Shown here in pieces: positions 47,871 through 60,610 of a stretch of DNA of 64,000 nt. This stretch comes from Atherix ibis. Taxonomy: Eukaryota; Arthropoda; Insecta; Diptera; Athericidae. The stretch's first letter is position 1. Each line of letters starts with the position of its first letter. The notes under the pieces are model-generated. The model worked only from the letters and a program-made list of their open reading frames with translations, was not told where the DNA came from and did no database searches. A program made the position numbers and the translations under genes. Where the stretch lies: assembly GCA_958298945.1 (NCBI GenBank), contig OY282606.1:44839920-44903919 (forward strand). Direction: 5' to 3'.

Positions 47871-50579
47871 TAGTATGGTATTGTAGTGGGCTAGTTCCTA
47901 CAGTATATACTTTAGTATATTAGTATACTACATCCAAGTAGGATATTTTAGATATAAAATAAAATTATATTTATACTAAAAAAAAATAGTTTTCATTGTA
48001 CAGTGAATTAATCAAATAAAAAACAAACAAAACATCGTCCTGTGCGTACTGTAATTTCAAAGTTGCCTTGTCCACTGATCAAATGTCAATTAACACCTTG
48101 GGCTATTTGTAGATAAAAAGACTGGACTAATAGTGAAAGATTTCTTTCTAAATATTAGCCCAAATAATTCGTTAGGGAAGGTGGCAAAGCCAATCTATGC
48201 AAAACATAAAATCAGTGTTCATGTCGCTACAAAATGACCCTTGTCTCAGAGACCTTATAACCTAACAAAGAAATAAAAACTCCCATAGTTCGAAGTAACT
48301 ATCAATTATTTAAAAAAATCTTTTTGATTGAAATTAATCTTAAAAATCGAAAGAAAAAAACAGTTTTATTATAAATACCAATCAAGCCATTTTACCGGAA
48401 AATAATTTAATACTCCAATCAATAGTTATTCTTCTACCCAATATGGATAATGGTATTCGATTATACGAGTATATTTTGAAGGTAATAATGTAGTTTACCG
48501 AAATTTAATAAAAGTAATAGTTTTGGAAAAAAAAATCATCGATTTAATACTTTAAGGCTATAAGCAAAACAGCTAAAATAATTAATAAAATAATTAAAAA
48601 GTGGGCAAAATTGGTTTTCAGGATCCCAAATCAAAATTCCTTTCCTACAACTTAGCAAATTTTAATATCGATTTAATTTTTTTTTCTTACCTTAAATCAA
48701 TTCTTTAATATTTGACCTACTGAATTTTTTCGCTATCATTTCTACACTTGGGAAAACTAGAAACTAAATTTCAATTTGAAGCAGCAATATTAGATATTAG
48801 GGCTTTTCTTTAAATTTACTGAATGAACTTTTAAAAATGCTATATTAACTTTTTTTGTTTGCTTTAAAGAAAAAATATTTCTAATATATTTTATCATTTA
48901 TAGATAAATATTACCACTAAACATTTAAATAATTTAAAGTAGATTCGATATTTATTTATAATGTTAACTAATAAGTATTATGAAATCATTTATAATTTAA
49001 ATAAAAATGAAAAAAAAACCTGCCATTTATTAAATGCCACATTTCATTTAAAAGATATTACTTAGAAGTTAAGGATATTTTTATTCATTTTAATATAATT
49101 GAAGCTTTCTAATGTATTATTTTTGATTGCATGTTAAATGATTGCTTTTTGACATATTATTTTAAAAATGAGTTTAGACTACTTTTGATCGATTACCCTT
49201 CGATAAAATGTCCTTCATGTATCCATTCATATTTTAGAAGACATCTAATGTGCTTTTGTGAAAGAATTGTCATAAATATATGGTATGGACTATTTTCTGT
49301 TCGTGTACAATACCAGTAGAAGTTTTAAGCTTATAAGATGACTGAAAACATGCTAGAAATGATATAGTTTTGGTCAGTGATTGATGGCCCAGTGGACAGT
49401 TTCGTTCTAAGCTGAATAATGGAATTATTTAGTTTTAAAAGCCATAAACGTAATTTTTTTTTGGTCTTTATTCTTTACTATTTGCGATACAAGCCGAAGG
49501 AAAAAATTGCCAAACATAAAAAATCGATCAGACCAATTGTATCATATATTAGAGATAATATTGAATGTTTTAGTATTCAATAAAAAATGTCCTGATAGAG
49601 AAGAATACAATATTTAAAAGTTCTGAAGTTCTGAAGTTTCATTTTCTTTATTAAATTTTTTAAGCACGAAAAATAGGTTTGATTGAAGTTTGATTCTAGT
49701 TCTTAGAAAAAATAGTTTTTTTTTCCAAAATAATTGATAAAATTCTAAAATTAATAAAGCGGAATATCAATAAAAAAATTACGAACATTTATGGGCAAAA
49801 TTTACAAATTATGTTTTTTTCGACTATAAAATGTTCATTTTCTAGTTATGAAATGAGTAAGCCACAATTTTATATTTATGGCCATTAAACGACCATAGCT
49901 AAAATATTCTACCCTAATTTCGTCGAAGTTTCCTTACGAATCTCAAGAAACTAATTCTGTTTAAGTGGAATTTAACAAATGCAAATAGAAGTTTAACAAA
50001 GTTTAATTGTTGTCTAGTTCAAATTGGTCGCGTAATTAAATGTTCACTACTTCAGAATGCAAATTTAATATTGTCGATATTCATTGTTTCCTTTGTAGAT
50101 TTAAATAAAATAAATGGGATTGGCAATTATTGATGAAAAAAAAGGGAGAATTATAGTGAAAACTTTCTAGTTTAAAAGCAAAGTTTCATATAAATTCGTT
50201 TATTTTTTTAGGAAATTAACTAAAACTTTTCACTTAAATTTAAAAGGTTTTCTTGTATTTTATTGTATTTGATTTCAACTTTGTAAGAAATTGTAGCTGT
50301 AGGGCGTAAAAAGTGTGACATTAGTGCAATTTGAAGAAATTGCAAAAAAAATAGATTTTTTTTCAAAAAATGTTGTTTCTTTTTTATTATAAAGGTATAA
50401 TTCTTAAAAATAGGAAATGCTGTTAATCAATTATGATACTTAAGATACTATTGCCTGAAAGACTTTTTAATGAAGTCAACTTTTGTGGTCACCTCATTAA
50501 TTAATAAAACACTTATTAATGATATAACTATTAAATTAAATGGGTAAAAGAATATTTATAAAAATAAAGAGGCATTTTT
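47871..50579. other. no feature recognised
   Basis: AT-rich; a slightly GC-richer patch at 48030-48260 gave no recognisable translation. Confidence 0.4.
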
Positions 50580-50780
50580 GATATGATGTTATAATCATCA
50601 AAGGCGTGATAAAAGGAAATCCAGTCCAAGCCTGCTTAGCAATTCTAACATATTTTTAGCGTTTTGTCTAACGTCGCCGCTTTTTAGAAGACTGGGTCTG
50701 CATCGTCATCTGAGAGTTCAAATTATACTATCGGGCAGCTGTAGTAATACTTAAGAAACTCATTTTAAGCATTATTTGGA
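50580..50780 (-). mobile_element. RTE-type LINE C-terminal fragment
   Basis: The minus strand reads SGDVRQNAKNMLELLSRLGL followed by DFLLSRL, parallel to NISQNAKNM...SFDWKLA of the fragment at 24.5 kb. Confidence 0.45.
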
Positions 50781-50799
50781 TGCAAAGATTCAAAAAACT

Positions 50800-51120
50800 C
50801 GCAAAAGTTTTCGGCGAAGAGGTAAATTTCCAAAATACATATGAGGGCTGTCAGAGAAGATTTCCTGTACAATAGTAGCTTCGATTTTAAAGTCTGAACT
50901 TTCGAGCAAAACAATTAAGACTTTTGTTGAAGGGCGTGGTGCATGATATAAAAAGTTCAACGGTAGTTTTGGATTACGAATCCTGAAATTCTGGTAGTTG
51001 TTCCTATGGGAACTCGAATGGAAGATGTCAAGGGTCCCCCCATTCTTCGGAATGGACCCTGACTATTGGTGTAGGCTTCGAGGTGGCTATGCGTTTTAAA
51101 TGTATGCAGCCAGCTAGGAC
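50800..51120 (-). pseudogene. possible coding relic, family unknown
   Basis: The minus strand is open over about 75 codons without stops, including FRIRNPKLPLNFLYHAPRPS and FKIEATIVQEIFSDSPHMYF. A second frame (51199-50957) overlaps it. No family was recognised. Confidence 0.25.
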
Positions 51121-51280
51121 GTAATCTGATGTGTGGAAAAATACCTATATTGGACAAAAACAACAAACCGAAATGGTAAAAAGTTTCACACGCTTTCATA
51201 TAATTTTCATTGGTTTTCTAATTTCAATCCATACAGTTGTTGCTCCAAGTTTCAATAACAAAAATTTTAAAATTATAAAA

Positions 51281-52183
51281 TTGGGTTATTTGGAAAGTAA
51301 TTTCATTTTTTTAAAATAAAAATGAAAGACCATTTTCTTATGGTGAATTAATATTTTCTTCAATTAAATATTGTCCAGTCTGATCCAATACCCTTTGCCA
51401 TCTTGCTGGCAGTAACATGATTCCACGCTCATAAAATTTTTGTTCTTTGCTGGCAAAAAACTGATCCAAGTGATTTTTGACCTCCTCATTTGAATTAAAC
51501 GTTTTACCGTCTAAAAAATTTTATAGAGACCGGAACAAATGATAATCGGAAGGTGCTAGATCTGAATAGTATGGTGGGTATGGCAGTATATCCTATCCAA
51601 GCTCTAAAAGATTTTGCCGAGTGGTCAAACTTGTATGTGGTTTCGTATTATTCTGTTGGAATACTATATCTTCCCTATTGACCAATTTTGGTCTTTTTTC
51701 TTTAAGTGAATCATTCAATTTGTCCAACTAATGACAGTACACTTCAGAATTGGTCGTTGTGTTGCTCGGTAGAAGCTCAAAATAAACGATTCCTTCGAAA
51801 TTCCACCAAATAGATAGCATAACCTTTTTTGATGAATATAGGCTTTCAAAGTGCCTCGAGCCGGTTCATCTTTTGTACTCCAGGATCTTGGGACATTTCT
51901 CGTCCCCAGTGATGATACGCTTCAATAATGGATCATTTCCTTGGCGTTTGAGAAGCAACTCACAAAAGTCAATGCGACGGCACAAATTTTTTTCCGTAAG
52001 AAGATGAGGAATCCCATATGTCGGGCATTGAGACTAAACCTAGCCGTTTCAAATGATCATGAACGATCGAATTCGATAAATTTAATATCTCAGCGATCTT
52101 ATTAAAGTCCTCTGTTGGGAAAAAATGAAAATACAATTAAGTCCTCTGTTGGGAAAAAATAAAATTGCTTTCCGAACAACAAA
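51281..52183 (-). mobile_element. mariner, mellifera type, N-terminal deletion
   Basis: Ends resemble those at 30.7 kb: TTGGGTTATTTGGAAAGTAA on the left and GCTTTCCGAACAAC on the right. The minus-strand text runs from the linker (NKIAEILNLSNSIVHDHL-like), past ITGDEKCP (first Asp) and the QDN- and APSDYHLF-like blocks, to LPARWQRVLDQTGQYLIE. About 400 bases at the 5' end of the transposase are missing. Near that break, a 22-base word starting AAGTCCTCTGTTGGG is repeated at 52105 and 52139. Confidence 0.85.
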
Positions 52184-52249
52184 TAATAGAAAAAAAACTA
52201 TGGGGTGTTGGCGTAGAAGTGGTAATTCGTAAAAATTCCCACCTCTATG

Positions 52250-52620
52250 ACTACTTGTAAGTGTTGGGGAAGGTTAAGGTAAATAGACTTAGGTACCTCT
52301 TAGGACAAACGCAAGGTAGAGCGTATGACGGTACTGAAAATAAGGTCTTCGACGCTAGACTTTTAACTGCTGGCTCATTTTTGATGAACGCATCTAGTAC
52401 AGCTCTTTTGGGTATATACATTTTATCAACGTCGTCGTCGTATGCTGAAAGCTGTACAAACTTAATGAGGATGATGTGCCTGCGTCACATTTCAATGGAG
52501 AACTATTTCCATCGCTAATTTGAAGAGAATTCATAAAAGTTGCAAGAATTTTGTTTATATTTTAATATTTTTTCCTTCGACTAGCATAGAGAGAAGATCA
52601 GATGTTGCTGAAGAAAAGTC
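52250..52620 (-). mobile_element. RTE-type LINE reverse transcriptase fragment
   Basis: The minus strand reads LIKFVQLSAYDDDVDKMYIP, then KRAVLDAFIKNEPAVKS, parallel to KFVQLFSMCVDQ...RAVREAFIKTDPVAEN of the host element at 27.5 kb. YDDDVD is the catalytic Asp-Asp block (usually YADDID). Confidence 0.6.
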
Positions 52621-52865
52621 TTTTCGGTATTCTGCCATAGTTTTTTGACCAAATGGCGCTCACCTGCTTAGAACGATAAGTACATAGTACTTAGAGACGT
52701 TTTCTTCTCTGTAATTGTTATAATTGAATATACCTCCTTTTTTGAGTACAGATGCTAGTTGTCAGGCATCAAATCACTATCCTATACTTGAATAATTAAG
52801 AGATGAATCGCTTTATGTATTGTGTCGTATTATATAGTAATAGAACGTATTAAATAGATGGATAG

Positions 52866-52990
52866 TTATGGCTCCGGTCTAGTAGTAAAGTCGTTAGCGT
52901 ACTGTATTACCATTCAAAGGGTCGTGACTTCTAATCCCACTAACGCATGGTCATATGATAATTACAAAATAAAACAACTTTAATTTTCTT
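52866..52990 (+). mobile_element. possible tRNA-derived SINE head
   Basis: GGCTCCGGTCTAGTAGTAAA at 52869 resembles a tRNA acceptor stem and A box (TAGTAGTAAAGTCGTTAGCG). About 40 bases on, GGGTCGTGACTTCTAATCCC fits a B box (GGTTCGAATCC-like) with its T stem. A short AT-rich tail follows. No second copy in the window confirms it. Confidence 0.4.
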
Positions 52991-52999
52991 AATATCCTT

Positions 53000-55900
53000 A
53001 TCCCGTCATATTTTTCTTTACAAATAGTGCAGGTAAAACATCTGCAAAAACCATCAGCAATCAGAAACTCGGAACTATTAATACCAGCTTTCGAAATAAA
53101 AAACCAATCGTCAAGAAACAGCCGTATTGGATGAAATTGACATAATAACAACTCGAAATTGACATAATAACCGTCTCTACAACTGGACAAAAGTATGGCA
53201 AGACAGCAAAATTGCACGAAAAATAGGCAGCAAAATAGCTGCAGCGGACCGATCATATGCTCAGCGAAGAGAATATCGTGATCTAAAAACTAAAAAAAAA
53301 AACATTTGTTAATAAGGATCTCTTATTCCGACAGAAATGTTAAAAGAGAAATGGAAAGATATATAGTCACAGTTTGGTAAATTTAATATTTCTATATATT
53401 CTAGGGATCTTGAATATTTATAGAAGAACGTACTTCAGAAAATTCTTTTCTAAGCTAAGCTTTTCCTACGCTTATACTCGTATATGTAAAACTCTACTTC
53501 TTAAGTTCCTTGGGCTGATTTTATACTTTATAAATAAGATATTTAATGGAAACAAATATTTTTTCCGTGCTTCTAAATTAAAGATTTACAAATAAGTAGG
53601 CGCTATCTATATGTGATTCTTGATGTATTATAATGTCTACTAAAATGACTTTAAATTTAAACTTAATAACATAAAATAATCAACAATGGAAAATTAAATA
53701 AAAATAAACTTAGTATAGATTGGTAAAAGAATAATAATCTTTTATAAATATTGGAAAAATTACTACACAAAATTCATATTTTCTAATTACGTCTTTCCCA
53801 AGTACTACTTCAGAAACGTTGTAAATCCTTTGAAATTCGGCAATATTGATTCATTAATTTTCGTATTTCAGTCAAATCAACGCAAAAGTCAATTAAATTA
53901 GCATAAATTGTTTTTTTTAAAGGTAGGCCTAAACAAAAAATACTTTATCCCTTTTTTAATTAATGTTTACCTCTATTTTTTCCTGCTGATAGAATTAAGC
54001 CTGACAGAATACAAATACCCTACAAATTAAAAATGTAATTATGTAAACATGCGGTCCATCATGATGTGGCCAAAAAAAATGCTGAGCTTTTTCATATCCC
54101 TTCAAATAAGGAAGAATTTATATTGAGTTTGAAGGACATTTTTTGAATAAAGTGTTCCTTTTGTTTTGTTGGGAGAATCTTTTTCAATTATTGGTCAAAA
54201 GCAATAGTACAGAGGCTTCTATTTTTTTAATTCTATATACTATAGTATTGAATTATTTTTATTTAGATGCTACGTAATAGATCCTTGCCTAAATAAATAT
54301 TTTCAGTTCATTTAATTTTTTTTAGATTTTATTAAATTTTAACAGAGACTGAAGAGAAGATAAATAAATGATAGGCAAAAATAAATAGTATCATTGGACA
54401 ATATTGTTTCAGTTTTACAAATTAGGTATTTTTGTTACATTTCAGGATTTACATACTTAAAATGGATATAATTTGTTATGATTCCAATTCCTATTAAATT
54501 CAATATATTTTCTATAAATATTTGAGGAGGATTTAACAAAGGAAGGTAGATAAAACTGGGTATTATTTTACGAATATTTATACCTGAAATATATTACTAT
54601 ATTGTATCTAAGGACCTTGCAATATTAGTATGAAACCAGTTGGTAAAGTATCTTATTTTCATTTATTGTAAAGCATTTGAAATTTTTAAAATATAATTTT
54701 TATGAAATATTGAAATAACAAAAATGAAAATATTTAATAGTCGATTGGGATAGAAAGGTTTAGTAGATATTATATTATAATGAATATATTTTTATAGTTT
54801 AAGATGACGAAAATTCGTTATTAATTGTATCGGAACTAATAGTTTTGGCTAGGTTTTTTTATAATAGCAAAAATTCATAGTATTACGTTGAGATTTTCAT
54901 ATTCTAGGATATTTTGTTGCCATAAGCTACATACTTTCACTCTAATTAAGGAAAAACCAATCCAGTCCATTATTTTTAAACATTAAACCTAATCGATTTT
55001 AGAATAAATATTTTTCATTTTTCCTCAATAGAAAATACATCTTTGTAAGGATAACAAAAAAAAAATGAATCTTATGAACATAGTAGACTAAAATCTTTTC
55101 AATCAAATTTAATATAATATGAGGACTTCTGAGAAGGACTTTCTAATAATGACGGTATAAAGGTTAACAGATCTTAAAAAGAAGTAGTACTAACATTACG
55201 GATTAAATATTTTTCGAAAGATATTATTTTCTCTTCGAAGGATAATAAATGTGTTAAGATATTTCTAGCACATATAATATAGTATAAAATATGTTGAGGT
55301 TATTCTCAGTTAAAAACAAATATTTTATGTTGCTTTTAAAAAAAACTGAATAATATTTTTGATAATATTAAATTATTTATATTTTTCAATGATAAACAAA
55401 ATATTATGATGAGAAGTATTTTAGGGATCCCAAATAAAGTATTATGTAAAATCGGAGAATATCTTAAGTATATGTTCAAATATAATATTTTCTTGCAATT
55501 CTGGGTTGGCCAATCCTTTTAGTATTCTTTTGTGGAAAAGGATTATTTTACTAATGTTATTTATATTAATATTTTTTTATGAATGGTGATTTAGTTTCCT
55601 ATATTTTTAGTAATAATAATATATAATTATTAATTTATATTATTGTGATATATTATGTATTTATATTTTTTTGGAAATTTTAAATTTTTATGTTTGTTAT
55701 ATAAACTATATAATTTTAATTATATGAAGTTTACAACAAACTACAGGAGAAATATAAATCGATCGATTTTTGGGGCTTCAATTAGAACACAAAACTTATA
55801 CCAAATTTTATATGCAGAAATAAAGTAAAATTCAGAGAATATTATTATTATCTTACATTGATATTCGTTTGAAATAGAAAAATTACATACTATTAAGTAT

Positions 55901-56149
55901 GTATCTTGTATTACAAATGTCTAAAACGAAGTATTGAATAAAAATATATTTTTGTTTAATTCTTACATTTGGGCTATTGCAAGAACCATTTTTGAAAAGC
56001 TGTTTGGGTATGTGTTACTAATTGGCTTTTTCATTTTTAGGACTAATTTTTGGAAAACGATATTTCAGTTTCAAAATATGGTATGTCTGAAAGTAAGAAA
56101 GCAGAATTTATTTCTTCGGAGATAAAAATACAAATTTTGAATCCTTTGT
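53000..56149. other. no gene recognised
   Basis: AT-rich. A short direct repeat, GAAATTGACATAATAAC, occurs at 53135 and 53155. No family signal was found in the frames at 52951-53256, 53374-53595 and 55934-56125. Confidence 0.45.
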
Positions 56150-57300
56150 TAAAATGAGAAAAGGCAAAAGGGGTATAAATTTAAATGGGGCAAGAGTTCG
56201 AATAATTTAAAAAAATAAACAGGAAATTAGAAGTGCAGTTATCGCATGATATCCACGAACTAAGCAGGCCGTTTTTGTGGTACCAATTATTGAGAAAATG
56301 GAAGACGCACTCAGTATATGGATTGAAGATATTATACAAAAAGAACTCCATTGGAACAACTTACAAAAAATTCTAAAAAAAGTGAAGAATCTCATACAAA
56401 TCTAGACTTTTCAAAAAAAATAAGGGTTGGTTTGAGAAATTTAAAAAAGTTTTGCAATTCATAGCGTAAAAATTTAAGCAGAATCGCCGTCGACTAATCA
56501 TGAAGCTGCCAAAATGTATTCAATAAAAATTCAAACGAAAATTGAAGGATAAGGATATACATTATATCAAGTTCTTAATGACCATGAGACAGGGCTTTAT
56601 TGGAAAATAATACCTAAGATAACCTTTATATAAGAAGAAAAAAAAGGGCAGCAATGCGTTGGGGGGAAAAATGACAAAGCTTTTACTAGAGTCTAGATCT
56701 TTAATTCCTTCAAGGTATAAATAAAAATACCTTATCAGTACATTGGAGAGCAAACTTAAAAGCTTCGGTAACAGGATATTAATTTAGAGACTGGTTTTTC
56801 AGCCATTTTGCGCGAGAGGTTTAAAATATTTTGAAGCAAATATTTCATAATGCTGCAAGTATGAAAAATAGTTCATAATGCTGCAAGTCGCCCAAAGAAT
56901 ATGGAAAGCTTTTACCTCAAAGTGAAGCTTTTTACGAAGAATAATATTTTGTCACTCCAACCATTAGATCAAGGTAATATTTCCACCATCAAAGCGAACT
57001 TCATTAGATAATCACTTAAATGAACTTCAGACACAATTGGTTAAAAATCATTTGAAGTAATGAAAGTTTAAAGAAGAACTAAAAAAATCAACCCTTAATG
57101 CATGTGGGAAGAAGATATGCTCATCTTCAGTAGAAAGTTTGCTTAAATTACCAGAAAGTGGGATTCGGGGAATATTAGATTTTGCTAAATCGATCGGAGG
57201 CCTAGTTTTTGTGGACATGGCTATTAAGGACGTCTAAGATTTATTAACTGAAGAAGAAATTGGCAAAGCGGATTTAGTGGAAGCTGAATTTTTTTGTTCA
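56150..57300 (+). mobile_element. pogo/Tigger-type DNA transposon relic
   Basis: Plus-strand pieces in family order: VPIIEKMEDALSIWIEDIIQ (CENP-B-type DNA-binding region); GWFEKFKKV; NDHETGLYWKIIPKITFI, matching the DETGL(F/Y)WK block with the first catalytic Asp reading as His; SKLKSFGNRI; ASRPKNMESFYLKVKLFTKN; LQPLDQGNISTIKANFIR; SIGGLVFVDMAIKDV and LLTEEEIGKADLVEAEFF. Many stops; inactive. The terminal repeats were not found. Confidence 0.6.
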
Positions 57301-58935
57301 CTTACACGTATGTTTTTTTTTAAAATTTTGTATTTATTTTTAAAAAAATTTTAATTGGCTGTTAGCCTTGTATAATACGGTTTCATATAACACGATATTT
57401 TCTAGGAACCTATCTACCGCTCTATAGGAGGGTTACCTATATTGGGTTTTTAAATATTTTCTCTATATAAAAACAAAAATTGTTTTTTAATGAAAATATA
57501 ATATTATAGAGAAGAAGCGCTTTTTAGATTAGTATATTTTTTAACGTTAAATAATAGAATTACTCATGTATGTTAGAGATTGATGGTCGCCATGATGTCG
57601 AAAAATCTGATTTTGTATTTATTAATATTTTTTTTACTTTATTTTTATTATATCGATTGATGTTTATAATGACGCATCGAATGATATTCACGTGCGTTAA
57701 TATAAAATGATAATAGGTTTATGGGTGCATATCCTTCGATGATTGACATATGGACTAATCTATTTTAGAATAGAAACTGGAACTGATACTTATCCCAACA
57801 AGAGAATTGTTATGTTGAAAAGAGTTCAGTAATGATGAAATATTGGGATTGGGGTGTATTCATACAAAGAGGTATTATGAACATCAAAATGGTAAGAAAT
57901 TAATGATATATCTGTTATGTCTTTGAAGAGATTTATTCTTTAGTTTTTTTGGTATGTTTTATATAAAATAAGATTAGGCCCATTTCTTTGATCAACAGAT
58001 ATCAGCAGTAGCTTTAGTATACATATATTCCCATCATTTCAGTTTGAAAAATATACAAGGATAAAATTATACTATAAGAATGCCATTGTATAATACTAAA
58101 GATACTTATCTTATTTTACGTGTAAGCCTATGGGAATCGCTGTCATATTTTAATGAAACAAGTAGAGATAATACGAAAATATAATATGTATGGGTACTCA
58201 CATTACAAAAATGTCTCGAATGTAAGCAAGTTTCGAATGTCTTTTGTTATATAATATTTTGATATTATTTTACACATAAATTATATAAAATTTAATTAGA
58301 TTTATTTTATTTGATCTACTATAATACACAATATTATTGGGGATGACTGCAACTATACAATACATTTAAGAATACTATAGATGAATACGTTAGTGAAGAG
58401 AATAAATTAAATTCCCAATCAGAAAGGTATCATATGAACAACTTTTTAAAGGTATAGAAAATATTAAAGAAGTAGCAAACAAGTTTTAATAAATCATGCT
58501 ACTATTATAAGATAATAAGTACTTTCTATTACTGATAAGATCGAAAGTGTGTTAAGTCTAGGCAAATTATCAAAAATTATTAATTAACTTAAGAACAGAT
58601 TTGTGATATTGAATATTAAATACAAACTTCTTAAACATAAATTTCTTCAAATTTAATTCCTATTTTAGTTGATTTTTGAAGAATCTGAAACTACTTTGAG
58701 TAGGCAAAAGTTATAATTTTAATATTTTTATAATTTTACAGATTTTTAAAACTATTATATAAAACAAGCAGTTTTCTATAAAAGTTTCTATTACAATAGC
58801 ATAAAGGATTATTGAAAATAACGAGGATGAAACTTTTTATAACGAGACATAACCATATTATGAGTATATAGAACTTTAAGCTTATAATAAATAGCACATA
58901 AAAGGGAGTATCCACAAGGTTACAAAGTACAATAT
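57301..58935. other. no feature recognised
   Basis: AT-rich sequence between the pogo relic and the next mariner. Confidence 0.45.
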
Positions 58936-60005
58936 ACAAAGTCTGTTCAAAAAGTATCGCGAATTTTGTGTTTTTTCAAAAATTATTTATTTATTCATGA
59001 ATATCTATTTCGTCCCCTTCAAAATAATCCCCACCAGATTTTATACACTTGTGCAAACGTTTTTTCCAATTCTCGAAGCAATTCAAAAAATCATTTTTTG
59101 TGATCTTGTTCAGCTCCTCCTTCGATGCCGTCTTTATCTCCTCAATCGTAGGGTAGCATCGTCCTTTCATAGGGCTCTTCAGTTTCGGGAACAAGAAAAT
59201 GTCTCATGGGGTCAAATCTGGAGACTAAGGTGGCTGTGGCATTATTAGTGTGTTGTTTTTGGCCAAAAATTCGCGCACATTTCTTCCACAAATCCGGCCG
59301 TTTATGGCAGATTGCTTCGCACAACGTGCTCATAACTTGCAGGTAATATTCCTTATATACCGATCTATCCTGTGGTAAGAACTTATAATGCACCACGCCC
59401 CTACAATCGAAGAAAACTGTAAGCAAAACCTTCATATTCGACCGAACTTGGCGCGCTTTTGTCGGTCTTGGTTTCCACGTCGTAACCATAAACCTATGAT
59501 TCATCACCAATTATGACCCTCTAGAGCAAATTTAGGTCGCTGCGGATAGAGACCAAGAGCTCCTTAGCAATGTTAATGCAATGCTGTTTTTAGTCCGAAT
59601 TTCGCGGCAACCCGACTCACGCCAAAAACATTGGTAAAAATCGAAGAGCACGAGCCAATCGATATGTTTAAGTCCCCAGCAACTTCTCTAACGGTGATTC
59701 GACGGTTGGCCAATACTATTTTCTTCACTTCATCAATGTGCTCGGGCGTCCGGCACACTTTTCGTCGTTCACACCTACTCGTCCCTCTGAGAACATTTTG
59801 TACCACCGATAAACGTTGCTTCGGTCCAAGGTGGCTTCACCATACACATATGCCACAGTCAACATTCGGAATGCGTCCGCGCAATTAATTTTGTTTTTCA
59901 CATAAGATTTGATACAGATTCTTTTATCCATTTTTGGAATGGGCAAAAATCGAAGACCTGCTAAAACACGTGCAAGCAAAGTAGCTGTCAAAAATTAACT
60001 GAACA
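58936..60005 (-). mobile_element. mariner of the same broad lineage as 20.96 kb, defective
   Basis: The transposase starts MDKRICIKSYVKNKINCADA at 59931. SNVYRWYKMFSEGRVGVNDE and TPEHIDEVKKIVLANRRITV then lead to VFGVSRVAAKF, after which a deletion and frameshift remove part of the linker. KPRPTKARQVRSNMKVLLTV and KFLPQDRSVYKEYYLQVMST follow; the DNA-level order continues to FPKLKSPMKGRCYPTIEEIK and RLHKCIKSGGDYFEGD. The 3' end shows GTCTGTTCAAAAAGTATCGC near 58940, a likely terminal repeat; its partner was not clear at the 60 kb end. Confidence 0.85.
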
Positions 60006-60229
60006 TTTTTAGCCTTCAGTTAGTAATTGTATAAAATACTTGTATGTTTATTATGTTTTTGAAACTTGAAGTATTTGTCGATGTCGTTTTTTTAGATCTA
60101 GTTTTTAAAGTCTTCTGTATGGTTTTCATATCAAGCGTTTATCTAAATGCAGTCTTAGGTATTAAACCTTGTGGTATTTCACTATTGTTTAAATATATGG
60201 GAAGATATGTTTCATGGTAAAGAGTAAAA

Positions 60230-60610
60230 GTTACATTAGTTTCATTAACTTTAGTTTTCCACTTGGGAAACTAGTCCTGGAGGATTTTTATTTGGTTTTG
60301 AAGAATTTTGGAGGCATAGATGTGGCAAACAAGGAGTTAGGACAGATGGGTCTAAGTATGCTACGTTGCGGAACACTAGCAATTTTCGGATAGATATTAG
60401 AAAGTTTGTTAGCTTTATTTACTTAGATATAGTAGTTTGCAAAGAATACATATTAGGTAATATATAGAACTAAGGATTCTCCTAAGTTCCCAAAGTGTCA
60501 GACTCGATTAAAGGCTTGACTTATATCTAAAAACACTCTGGGACAATATTATTTTCTTTTTAGAGAGGATGCAATAAAATCAATGACTCAATTACATTTC
60601 TGAGAATATT
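60230..60610 (-). mobile_element. jockey-type LINE RT fragment
   Basis: The minus strand reads KRKYCPRVFLDISQAFNRV (palm with catalytic Asp), then IYPKIASVPQRSILRPICPN, corresponding to the AGVPQGSVLGP block. Frames are broken and the YADD region is lost. Confidence 0.55.
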
